A program made the position numbers and the translations under genes. Positions 1 to 10,412 of a DNA stretch of 64,000 nucleotides are shown in pieces. Each line of letters begins with the position of its first letter. The first letter of the stretch is position 1. The notes beneath the pieces are model-generated. The model made no database searches, was not told the DNA's origin, and was given only the letters and a program-made list of their open reading frames with translations. Source of the stretch: Apteryx mantelli (Eukaryota; Chordata; Aves; Apterygiformes; Apterygidae); NCBI RefSeq assembly GCF_036417845.1, contig NC_089980.1, positions 60,510,501-60,574,500 of the forward strand, written 5' to 3'.

Positions 1-3000
1 TTCATTCCCATGCCAGAAAAAAATGACGAATGGGACAGTCAAAGCCACCCAAGGTGATGTGAGTGTGCAAATCCCATTAATCTCTTTTTTAGAAGGATTT
101 CAAAGATGCTACCCTAAGTGTTTTGGGGAAACTATTTTTGGGGAATTAATGGAAATGAAGTTTTGCAGTGAAGAAAATAGAAATATTTGGGCTTTTTCTG
201 ATGTGCTGTTATGCGAAGAGTAGTGTAATTGAAAAGAAAATGTGGGAATATCTCTTGGGAAGGTGGAGTGGGGGGCATGGGGAGATAGCTTTTTTTGATT
301 GATAGAGGTGCACCAAAAGTTCAAATCTCCTAGAGACCAACAGAAATAAACAGAGGTAAAAACACCTTTTCTGGTGGGGCATCTAGCCAGTACCTCAGGA
401 GGCTATTACTGGGATATCTATTAATTTCTAATCTCTAATGCTTAATACACTTTAACACTTTAAAATATCTCATGCAGTGTGAAGTGATTCAAGTTAATCA
501 AGCAACGGGCATTGCACAATGAAAATGTGCTTGCCTGGCAGGCAGGAAGTTCACCAGGTTTGAGGTACAAAGTCTGATCTTGTGAAGTCTGTGACTGGAA
601 CTGGCCAAATGCTTTGGTTGATGGCCTCCCTTCTGAGAGGCTTCTCCCTCCCACCAAAATTGCTTGGATTGCTTGGATTCTGGATTCAGTCCTCGTATAT
701 TTTCCATGCAGACATGTTGGTCATCAAAAGTCACCCCATTGGTAAAAATTTCCTGGGCTGCATTAGGGGTAATGTCTCTTTGGAAAAGGTTTTGCTGTCA
801 AAAAATTATATTGAAGAAGTTGTAGTACATATGAAGCTTATGTTTCTTTAACATAGAAAAGAGAGAGGAGAAGACAGAATGCTTTTGTTCCTACATGAGT
901 CTTAAAAGCAAGAAATATGTCAATTTCTTAAGAGACATATTTTCCCCTAGGACAATTTCAGTGCTGAAGTTCGTATGACATATTTGAGAGTTAATGTGTT
1001 GGTTTCTTTTTTAAGGCAATATTATACAGGTAGATTTAGAGTCTTTTGTATTTTAGCACTTTGCACAAACAAAATATCTGGACATTGAGAGGTTTTTTTT
1101 GTTGTTGTTGTTTTTTTTTTACAGCAGCATGTAATGCATATTAGGTGCATAACTCCCATCATTATTGTTAGTAAGTGCTTATGTGTCTAATCTCCTGTGC
1201 TCTGCATTTGCTCCAGCTTCTTTACATTTTAAAACAAATACGTTTGCTTATTCTTTATCCACATGTTCTGTTCTGTGCCCATTTAAACCCTGTGCGTGTC
1301 TGGGATTCCTCATAGTCAAAAGTGTTACTAACACCCTCACGAGTGAGGGATAGCACACTCATAACCTCTACTTGTGCCTGGGAGCGGGCTCACCTAAAGG
1401 CAATATTTAATGTATTTTATTCTCCACTGCTATTTGAGATGAGCGTGTACCTTGAACTGAAATGTATCTCTGTATCAGGTTGCTTTCCAAAGTCATTCAT
1501 ATTTTGTTGGCTCTGTACTAATTTCTGCATCTATCCTTGTAATGAGTGGGCTTGTCTGAATACGTATCCAGAAAATGTCGGTGACTGTACTAACACCACC
1601 ACTTTGCACAGGCTGCTTATATGGCAAAAGCATCTAAAGTTGAGGAAATCTCAGCCATGGGACTGCCATGGGGGAAGGGAGAGGACAACAGCAAATCCAC
1701 AAAGTACTCCTGAGGTTCAGGGAGGGATTGTGCCGTGCTTTTGCCTGCCCCAGCACTGACCTTGATTTAAATCCAGCAAAGAAAGGTGAGCAAGGCAGTG
1801 AGGCTGTTACAGATGTCAGTGGCACTACTGACGATATCCTGGTGCTATTTGCCATGCATAAGTGACTGCAGGGATTAGGAGGGCCCCAAAGTTGATATTT
1901 TATGGACTGTATCTGATTTCCCTGGTCATTTTGATTAGCAGCAACACTAAAGTGATACTCCTTTTAAGGTAGTAAGCCCCCCCCCAGCACCCAACTCCAT
2001 CCCCCTGGATTTGTCAAGGTATTTACTCATCTAGGGAACTGGAATTGACCCACCTGCCATCAGAGGGGAATGGAAGTCTTAAATTACTGGAGGGAAAAAA
2101 AGGTCAAATTCAGCCACCTGATTGCAAACACCCCAGTTCTTCCAGCCATGCTATTCCTGACCCACATAATTGCCAGTCTGCTTATGAATAGGTGGTGATG
2201 CTTTATAAGGCTTTTTGGGGGGGGGAGTGGGGGGAAGGAGGTGAAGGACAGAGAAGGACAGAGAAGCAAATGTGACCTCTAATTCTTCACGGGGAGGGAG
2301 CTGGGTTGCTGAGAAGAAGGTCTCTTCTGATCCTGGTTACTTGCCTGGCAGCTTAGAGGCTACACATGCTCCTCCTGCCTTTGCGCTCACGCCTTAACGT
2401 CCCACCAACTGTGCAGGACCGAGGTGGAGAAAACCCCCCTTTCCCATCTTTGTCCAGGCCACAGTGAGGCAACTGAAGAAAGATGAGCATTTCCTCTGCC
2501 CAGACATGAGTTTTTTTAACATTCAGCTTGAAATTCAGGTTTCTCTGCCTAGGGGGCAAAATCATGCCCTTGTTCACACCAGCACAAGAGCACACATAAC
2601 AAAACTGTGCATCAGTCAGGTGTTCTGCTCCACATCACAGCAGGTGAGGGTTGGACCCAGATTTTTTTTTAAGGCTTATTTTTGCCAGCCAAGCCCTCTC
2701 TCCACTTCAGCCAGCGGGGAAAAGAAGAGCTTGAATCTGTTGGGGAAAAGAATAATTTTTAGTATATCTTATAATCAAGTAATGAGAGACCCACAAATTT
2801 TCACTGAATTCAGTTATAGCAAAATTGAAATTTGGCCATGGACATTAAAAATAATCCCTCAAGCATAAATGGCTAGAAAACAGCATGTGTTACACAGTGC
2901 CTTCCCTTTTACTCCACATAATAAAATTGCAGCTCTTTCTGTCTGTGTAGAGCTCTCCTGAGATCTCTGATGTACAGCAAGATTGAAGAGAAGGCATTTA

Positions 3001-4689
3001 ACCATTTCCTTGTGAAATGTCATCACTGAAGCAGGTTCCAACTCAAATCAGATTATTAGAATGGAGAGATAATCAGTATGTGCATCGTTATTTCACAGTC
3101 ATCTGTTTGAGACTTAAAATACTGTGTAGATTATAAATTAGTTGAGAGGGTGGGGGGAGTATCTACCCATGCCAAATCTAGGCTTCTGCAGTCCTGCTAA
3201 CGCAGCATTTCACAAATTACACAGTGCAGGACACAAGGCTGGATGGGCCATAAACTTTAAAGGCCCTCGGTGGGATATGTTTGTTTTAGACTCTTAGTTA
3301 TGGCAAATTTTTTCCTGACGATACAATGAGTTTAGAAATACAGATAGTTATCTGTGCTTGGTGTTCTGGATGGGAGCACACTGTGTAGCTATCTAAAATG
3401 AGACCTAGTTGGATGCTGGAACTGGAAAATAACAGATATTGTAGGCATCAGAGATGACCCAAATGAGAATTGATGTTTCCCAACTAAGCACTGGCTAACA
3501 GGCAGGGTTAGGGCAATAAACATTCACAAATATCTGGAGGGTGTCCACACCAACGAGAAACAGAAGTGTTGTTTAGGGTGATCCAAGAAATATAATGAAA
3601 TGAAATTTGGCAAAGGAAAATATAAACTGAATATTGCAGAGGATAGCAGGAGAAAAATCCCTGGAACAGCAAAATTCTTTTAAAGACACTAGCATCAATT
3701 TTTCACTTTGTATTGATGTAGCTGGCTGCTGGGCTATCTAGTCTATCAGAAAGAGTCTTTGCTCAAGTTCTGGCTTCTTCTCTAGCTAATTAACTGTAAG
3801 GTAAAGTCTTCATTAACATCATTGAATGTTTCCAAACATTTATGTGCTTGGTTTACTGTATTACCCTCTCTCAGGTACAGTCCTTGTGGTTGGGGAATAT
3901 ATTCTCAACTTCTACGCAAGACAGCATTGGAGGAATCGTTTGTTTGTTTGTTTTGGCAGGGAGGGGGGGTTAAATCAAGGGTCTGGAAGCTCTCACAGTA
4001 TCTCTATTTTTGGCGGGCCTTTACTAATAGACAGGTGACTAATCACAGAAAAGGTACCTGCTAAACTGTGAATGGGAGGCCTTGGCCAGCCCATTGCTGG
4101 TCCTTCTGGACTATACACAGTCTAGTGTGTCTTGAAGAGAGTTTTTCGTTATAGTGCCGAGTCCACGCGTGCCCCCCTTCTCTCCAGTTCTCAGCCTCTT
4201 CCCCAGGTCCCCTGCCTGCACAGTGGTGCTGGGCTCAGATAAAAAGCTCCCTGCCTCGATAGTCCTGTGCTCCAGAAGAGTCGCTGCGTGTACGTGATAA
4301 ATGTCTACGTATACCTAAACAAAACTGCCAGAGCTTGGGCTGCAGGTTACTTGCTTATTTTTCACATTTTGCTGAAGTCCTGTGACTCCTCCTTTGGGTC
4401 TTGGCTGCTGGGTTGGTGCTGGGTGCTCTGCTGCTAGGGAGGGTGTAAGCCTTTCTGTAGTGCTGGCTTGAGGGCTAGCCTCTTGACAAGCACCAGATAC
4501 TGGACGAGACGCTCAAAGAGCCAAGCACATACATCTTGGCAGCTTGAGGTCAAGGGTTCATCTATAAACTAAGTTGCGACACTTTTTTTTTTCTTTTTTC
4601 TGTGCATGGAACAAAAATGAGGTATGCGCAACCAGCTCTGATGATGGTATCCCAACTCCTCTTGAAAAATTAGGTCATTCTGACTGGTC
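1..4689. other. Non-coding stretch, no definable feature
   Basis: No open frame here looks protein-like and I recognise no repeat family. The sequence is AT-rich with short homopolymers, for example T-rich stretches near 1093-1120 and G runs near 2216-2225 and 3960-3968. The segment at about 4080-4290 is more GC-rich than its surroundings but shows no splice-bounded reading frame. Intron or intergenic DNA is the simplest reading. Confidence 0.6.
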
Positions 4690-5580
4690 TGAAAGGGCAA
4701 GCAGGAGAACTTGGAAAAGTATAAAGTGCTGAGCCTGACTTCAGTCTGGAACAAAGTAAGGGAAAAGCTGAAATGGGCTCCCTTTAATAAAGAAATAAAT
4801 GTAGAAATATATATTTTGTAAGGTGACATATAGAGTTGGGGGTTGAATGTAAAAGAAATTTCATCTGTTTTAGAAGTGGGAGCAGCACGAAGAAGATGCT
4901 GGAGAGTTGGTCTTGTCAGGCAAAGACAGACTTATCAAAATGAATTTATGAAATCTGACTGCTATTGCTAGGAGTGGGAGACACTGTAAGGCAATTGACT
5001 TATTATCATGTGGCAAATTGTGTAAGACCAGAGAAGTGCCTTCTGTGCTAAGCGGTTTGCACACTCGTAAACTGACAGATTTCAAAATTGCCATCAACTG
5101 GGGGCCATCATTAAGTGGAGGCATTTTGAGTGAGGCTGTGCATGCACCAGTACTCAGTCTAACCCTGTTCAGCACTTTCACTGGTGATCTGAAAGGGAAC
5201 GTGTAACTGCTCCTGAATTGGGGAGCCATCAGAAATGCACGCTGGTAGTGAGAGAGGAAAGATTTGGATTTATCGGAAAGTTGCCTTGGGAGCATTTGCA
5301 AGGCAGTGCATGAAAACGGAGAAAAAGAAAGGGTAGTAAAATGTATTTAACCTGGTGGGGAAAAAGACAAAAGTAGTACTAATGGTTGAAAGTTTAAAGC
5401 CAGCAAATCTAAAATGGAAAATCAGTGCGTACACAAAAAAAATGCTAGTGAGAGGGTTTAACCACTGGAACAAATTACCAGAAGAGAAAGTTCTGGTTTT
5501 CCATCTCTGTATTCACAGCAAAACTGTCTGGAAGATGTATTTTAGCCAAAGACTGTTTATTGGTCTTAGAAGTACCTGGG
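4690..5580 (+). mobile_element. Diverged CR1-type LINE fragment (RT part of ORF2 plus 3' region)
   Basis: This reads as an old CR1 retrotransposon copy in sense orientation. Around 4725-4820 it follows the CR1 segment upstream of the RT active site, with a TGACTTCA block and then an AATAAAGAA block. At 5075-5200 the frame gives LTDFKIAINWG and later SLTLFSTFTGDL, which corresponds to the CR1 region that normally reads like LTDR.Q...NG followed by G.PQGSVLGP.LFN.FI.DL. The PQG motif is degraded. From about 5380 to 5490 it matches the CR1 3' region, including a sequence like TTAACCACTGGAACAAATTACC. The copy is riddled with stops and indels, lacks the 5' part of ORF2 and stops before the usual terminal repeat, so it is dead. 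Open frames on the opposite strand here (4870-5301) are antisense artefacts. The family call rests on remembered consensus and the edges are approximate. Confidence 0.82.
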
Positions 5581-6699
5581 CAAACTGTGTTTTTTTGGTA
5601 GATATAAAGACAGCCAGAGTACATTATTTTAACAGTTTTCTCCTGGCTTTAACATCTTTGAAACTATAAATGTGAAACTATAAACCACTGCCAGTGCTTA
5701 TAGTGGATAAGTCTCTACTACCTGTTTTGTGCTGCTTTATAGGAGAGGAGGTGATTAGGCTTAGGTGTAAAATTCCGGCAATTTAAATAACACAGTATTG
5801 TTGTGCTACAGGCAGGGGCAACCCCTAATACGGAGTTTGCTTTCCAATGCTCCAGTGTCTGCTTTAGTGTATTCAGTTATAAGAGCTGGTTTTGTGTTAA
5901 CAGTTCCCAGGTTCCAGGAGTTTCTAACTTTGAGAACTTTGCTATGTCTTGGGGAGGACAGAAGAATATTTTTGCAGAATATTCTCAACTTTCAGCAGCA
6001 AGAAATGGAGCGTAATGATATGGTATTAATGTGATAGACTCTTACTCAATTTCTTCTCCCTTCTGTTAGCACTGCAGATAAACCAGCCAGCTTTAAGGCA
6101 ATGTAGTTTTAATCACTATGTAATTATAATGATGCACCAAAAACTTGTTGAATAGGTCACAAAACACTTCCTTAGAAGGAGGATTAACTGTTCATCTCAC
6201 AGTAAGGAGATAGGATGTCCTTTTCTACAGAAACTTTTGTGTTTTGGAGAGACAGTGTAATACATAGGACATATTTAGTATAAAATAGCATATCCCCAAC
6301 AAAAACAACTGTCTCCCTTCCTCCGTCTGTTCTTAGGGCATGCCTGTATTTGAAAAATAATTCAGCTTACAACATTGTGTTTCTTGTTAAGTACAATAGT
6401 TGTTTCTGAATACCTCCAAGGGAAGACAAGACAGTAGGGCCTCTGGAAACTGTCTCAACTATTGTAAGATAAAATAGGCTGTTTATTTTGTGTGCTCAGA
6501 CTTTATAAAAATCATCTGACTTTTGAGATTCAGAAAATATGAAATTCCAGTGCCAATTTGTGACTCCTGAACTTGTCAATTAGTGTTCACACAGCCTTAA
6601 AAAATGTAGCAGTACGTAGAAGCACGTGCACTCACACGTGTGTCTCTCTGCCATCATAAAGGCTTTGACAGAAGTAAGTGAACCATACTGAAAATATAC
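5581..6699. other. Non-coding stretch between CR1 and candidate exon
   Basis: I see no convincing exon or repeat here. The three overlapping 60-78 codon frames near 5800-6030 lie on both strands and have no coding character. If the exon at 6700-6867 is real, this would be the intron downstream of it on the minus strand. Confidence 0.5.
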
Positions 6700-6867
6700 C
6701 ATAGAAGCATCTGGTCGGTGGTTTCAGCTGAATGCCCTTCATTTCATTGTCTGCTTGCTTGTGTGTGATGAATTTCATGGACTGGCTCAGGTTGTTCACA
6801 CTGCCTTGCAGGCAAATGATGTTACCCTCGGTGTAGCATTCAATGTCTTCACAACAGATTGACTTCC
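6700..6867 (-). CDS. Candidate internal exon of an unidentified cysteine-bearing protein
   Basis: On the minus strand a 168-nt block is bounded by an acceptor (AG at 6868-6869, preceded by a T-rich tract ending TTTGTTTCTCAAG) and a donor (GTATAT, GT at 6698-6699). It is open in one frame, is divisible by three and has phase 1 at both ends, as is common for extracellular modules. The reading begins KSICCEDIECYTEGNIICLQ and ends KPPTRCFYG. It has five cysteines in about 56 residues, and its codons are richer in G/C at third positions than the flanking DNA. The open frame runs on past both splice sites, to 6632 on one side and 6973 on the other. I do not recognise the family. The upstream candidate exon at 8429-8708 ends in the matching phase. 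No downstream exon was found. An isolated relic or a chance open frame remains possible. Confidence 0.42.
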
Positions 6868-7844
6868 CTTGAGAAACAAAACACCATTCAAGCAGAGATG
6901 ATACAAAGGAAAGCACATTCATATGGTTTTGTGAATCAAAAGAAATTGCCCCATTTCCAGTACAAATGAGCATTCAAAATAAAAATTTGGCATGAAGGGA
7001 TCCAGTCAAGAAAAAGAGATGTTCTGGGGTTATGTGCAATTCTCAGGCAGCTGAAAGGAAGCTGTCTGGAAATCTTTTGGTAATCCTTGCAAGAAAGGAA
7101 AAGTGAAACTAAATATCTTCTCTGTCTAATTTGCACATTGTCTTTTGTATCTGAATGTTAAGAGAACAAAATAAAAACAACAGCTTCAATGGATGGGAGG
7201 AAAGAAAAAAAAAATACCATTACTGAAGATAAGACTGGGACTTATCCAAAAACTCAAATGTGAACAGCACTATATGTTTCATCTTTTTGTGTGTGTGGTC
7301 AGTTCTCCAGTTATACTGAATGAAACCCTTCCTATTCTAAGCATGTTTGTGTTTGGGTCTTCTATGAAGAATGGGATCAAGAGCAGGCAAATGTGATTCC
7401 AAAAGAAATGGAAACACCATTATGGACCCAGAGGAAATGGATTCCAGGACAAGCATCTGAGGGTCTGTCTGGACTTCTGTCTCTGTTCCTAGCGTTTAAT
7501 AAGAGAAAGTATATATGTCTTGGCAAAGGGAGCAGTCTAGCCATTCTGTTTTGGTAAAGTAATAGAGATAATGAAAAATTTTGAAGGCGGTGGAAAAGGC
7601 TGTTGGAAAGCTGTCGTTAATCTTTGGCAAAGTGATTTGTATCCTCAGTGGGCCATTTCTTAAGGTATCCCAATTGCTAGGTGGAGAAGAGAAAACCGGT
7701 GTGGAATATGGGAGCTTTGAATAAAAGAAGATGAGTTTGTGCGTGCAAGTGGATTCAGCCAAGTGATTCGATAGAAGTCTGTGATTTTGACAGGGAGGTG
7801 TAAACTTTTAAATAATTGAAGTAAAGAAGCTGTAAGCTTTCGTG

Positions 7845-7871
7845 TTTTTTTTTTTTTTTTTTTTTTTTTTT
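7845..7871 (+). repeat. Poly-T run of 27
   Basis: A homopolymer of 27 T with no recognisable retroposon body beside it. On the minus strand it would be a poly-A tail, but I see no matching element or target-site duplication. Confidence 0.95.
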
Positions 7872-8428
7872 GTGTAGCTAAGCAAGGATGTCTTGTCTAT
7901 TCAGTCCATGATATGTACACAATTTATATTCAAGGAATAGTTTACATTCTTTACATTCTATTGTCTTTTATAACACAAAACAATCTCCCTCCCTCAAAAA
8001 AAGTACTAAAAATCTCTATTGTGCATATGTGTGTTAAAAGAAAACCAGTCCTTTTAAAATCTAAGAAGCAGTGTTGAGAATTAAACAGTGTCTGTATATT
8101 GCAGTCCATTCTGTTTCAGTGTTAGATTTGGGACACTGACCCTTCCCAGGTAGCTGAGGGGCCAGCAAGATGGTCATACAGAAGGCTGGGTATGGAGGAC
8201 CTGAAAGATCAGAGGGAGAAGACAATCGAAGGGAGCTGATGATCCAAGACAAGGCCCTCACACAAGCTGCACTTTTGTTTGGGAAATTCCAGCTTCATTT
8301 TTTGGTTCTCATGCAAAACAAGACAAAAAGAATCAGTATTCAGAATTTCTAGTAGAAATGGTACAATCTGCTGTACTGACTAACCAAGTCATCTATCTGG
8401 CAGATGGGGAACTTGCAGGCTGAAGTAC

Positions 8429-8708
8429 CTGGCCATTTGCAACCCACACGCTTGGGACACTCTGGAAGTAGGATGTTCAGGCTGGTATTTGCTGCATTGA
8501 CATTTTCAATAGTTGTGGTATCCAGGAAAGCTTAGATTTCATTGAATCAGCATCTTCAAATAGAAACTTGGCACTGGAGAATTTTGAACCAGTGATAAGT
8601 GTTTGGTTCAGTGAGTCAGACAGATCTGATGTGGGATGCAAGTGGGTATCCATCTGTATTTCAAAAACACTGCAGATGCTATCGTTCAGTAATTCTCCTA
8701 GTGGCTTC
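8429..8708 (-). pseudogene. Candidate exon with an apparent one-base frameshift, possibly upstream of 6700-6867
   Basis: On the minus strand an acceptor (AG at 8709-8710, after TTTGATGTGTAC) is followed by more than 70 open codons beginning KPLGELLNDSICSVFEIQ. Near 8530-8540 this frame becomes poor and stops at 8477. A second frame opens there, reads FLDTTTIENVNAANTSLN and then ECPKRVGCKWPG, and ends at a good donor (CCAG followed by GTACTT, GT at 8427-8428). A single-base indel at about 8530-8540 would join the two. The donor is in phase 1, matching the phase-1 acceptor of the 6700-6867 block across an intron of about 1.56 kb; the joint codon would be Gly. Only 19 residues or fewer are quoted at a time, and the joined product is not written out. 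Family unknown. The break could be a pseudogene lesion, an assembly error or a sign that the call is wrong. Confidence 0.3.
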
Positions 8709-8710
8709 CT

Positions 8711-10344
8711 GTACACATCAAATATGAAAAAGGATGGAGCGTGATACAAAAAACTGACTAAAAGGACTATTCACTTTTTGTTTTGCAGTTTCTTTCCTGC
8801 TAAGTAGTGGAGGCAAGAAGAAAGGTAGTCCTTGTTGAACCCAGGAGAGAAGGTAAGAGTAGCTGGTTGGATATATGGTGCTCGAGTTGGCTGGAAAGTG
8901 GTATTTTGTAGGCAAGTCTGTGACAAGTGAGGGCTGACCTTGACCACACATATATGTGTATGTACATTAACGTGTATATGAAAATACATCTACTTTTAAT
9001 GTCTAATTTAACGTAGGATCTCTGTGAGGAACACTTAGTGTCAGAACATATCCAGATCCTTCCCTCACCTTGCAAAATCAAATTTCTTTTCATGGTGCCA
9101 GCAAGCTGTACATCTTCCCCTTCCATGTGGATTCCCCCTTCTGCAAGTCAGGACATGTACCCTTTGGCTGATATATGAAATCTCAGTCCAAGTTTTGGAC
9201 TAAATTCTCCTTGAAAGACTCTTGTGGTTCGGGTGATCAGTTATCCTTCCCCTCCTTTCTGCAAATGCTTTTGTGTATTTCCAGGCAGCAGAGAGACGAA
9301 ATGCTAAGCTTTCAAATTATGTTTCCTTTAGCTGGAAATATGGGAAACTACAAAGAAAACTGCTCATTTCTGAGTGTTGCCTGGGTCTCCAGCCTCAGAG
9401 ATGTGAATGACCTTTCAAAATATGTTTACACATATCAAGAAAAATTCATGAATTTGCTATTCCCAGAATCTTGCATTAAAAGATGTGCACAAAAAAAAAA
9501 AAAGCAAAGTGAGTTTGATTTTGTTGCGTAAGCATACACATTAGGAGACAGAATTTTTTTTTTGTAGTCTTCTAAATGCGGGTAGGAGTAGTGACCAATA
9601 GATGAAATATCTATCCTTGGTGTACTTTAAAACTACAGAAAAACAGTGTTATGCAAACTTTAGTTAGATATAATCATAAAAGCTCTTAACAATAAATACA
9701 TTCTAAAGTGCAATTTTACTTTAAGTGGAATAAAATGGCCATTTTCATATATTTCATGACTTCTCCTCCTTATTTGAAGTCCCAGTAAACTTGATTGTGA
9801 AAGTTCTTTCTGAGAGCCTACTTCTGCAGGGGGAAGGGAAGCGGGAGTACAAATATTCGGATAAGATTTATGTGTGGTATAAAAATTCATATAATTTTTG
9901 CTGTGGAATGAAAGCCATTTTTAATCTACAGAGAATAAGAATGTTAGAAACAAGCTCTAAAAATGGAGACAGATCAATATTTTTAGTTCCATCTGTAAAA
10001 CAGTTTAGAAAGAAATTGTTCACGGTTAAAAGTCTGTGCACTGAAAGCAGAGATTTTTTTCATTGTTATAGATGGAAAGGTGCCTTCAGGGTAAGGCTTA
10101 GAATGGGACCTTTACTGCAGTCTTTCTAATGAAAGTGTTATCAAGCACTTCTATAATAAAACTGGAAAGATATTTTCATAGTTAAAACGTCTGTTTTCAT
10201 TATTATTCTATTTCAGGCCTTAATGTCAGACACTTCAACTTCATCTTCAGCACATAAATATTTGAATACACAGAGACCTTTGTCTTAAACTTTGATTTCA
10301 GTGCTTACAATTTGATAGGCTATCTTTTTGTTCTTGAGTCTTTG
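8711..10344. other. Non-coding stretch, no definable feature
   Basis: Open frames of 70-118 codons occur on both strands (for example 9175-9531 plus and 8800-9126 minus) but overlap each other and have no motif or splice context. A short alternating purine-pyrimidine patch lies at about 8945-8985. Confidence 0.5.
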
Positions 10345-10412
10345 TGGCAGATGAAGACTTACCCTCAGTAGAGGAGGATCAGGTCAGGGAACAGCTTAGG
10401 CAGGTTCTTAGG
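10345..10412 (+). mobile_element. Short CR1 LINE ORF2 fragment
   Basis: About 68 nt match the CR1 segment just upstream of the reverse-transcriptase core. It contains CAGATGAAGACTTACC, then a CAGTAGAGGAGGATCAGG block, then CAGGGAACAGCTTAGGCA. This string is characteristic of bird and reptile CR1 elements. Both flanks leave the consensus abruptly, so it is a small internal relic. It carries no function. Confidence 0.65.

Noticed and set aside
4870-5301. 143-codon minus-strand frame
   Set aside because: It is antisense to the CR1 reverse-transcriptase region.
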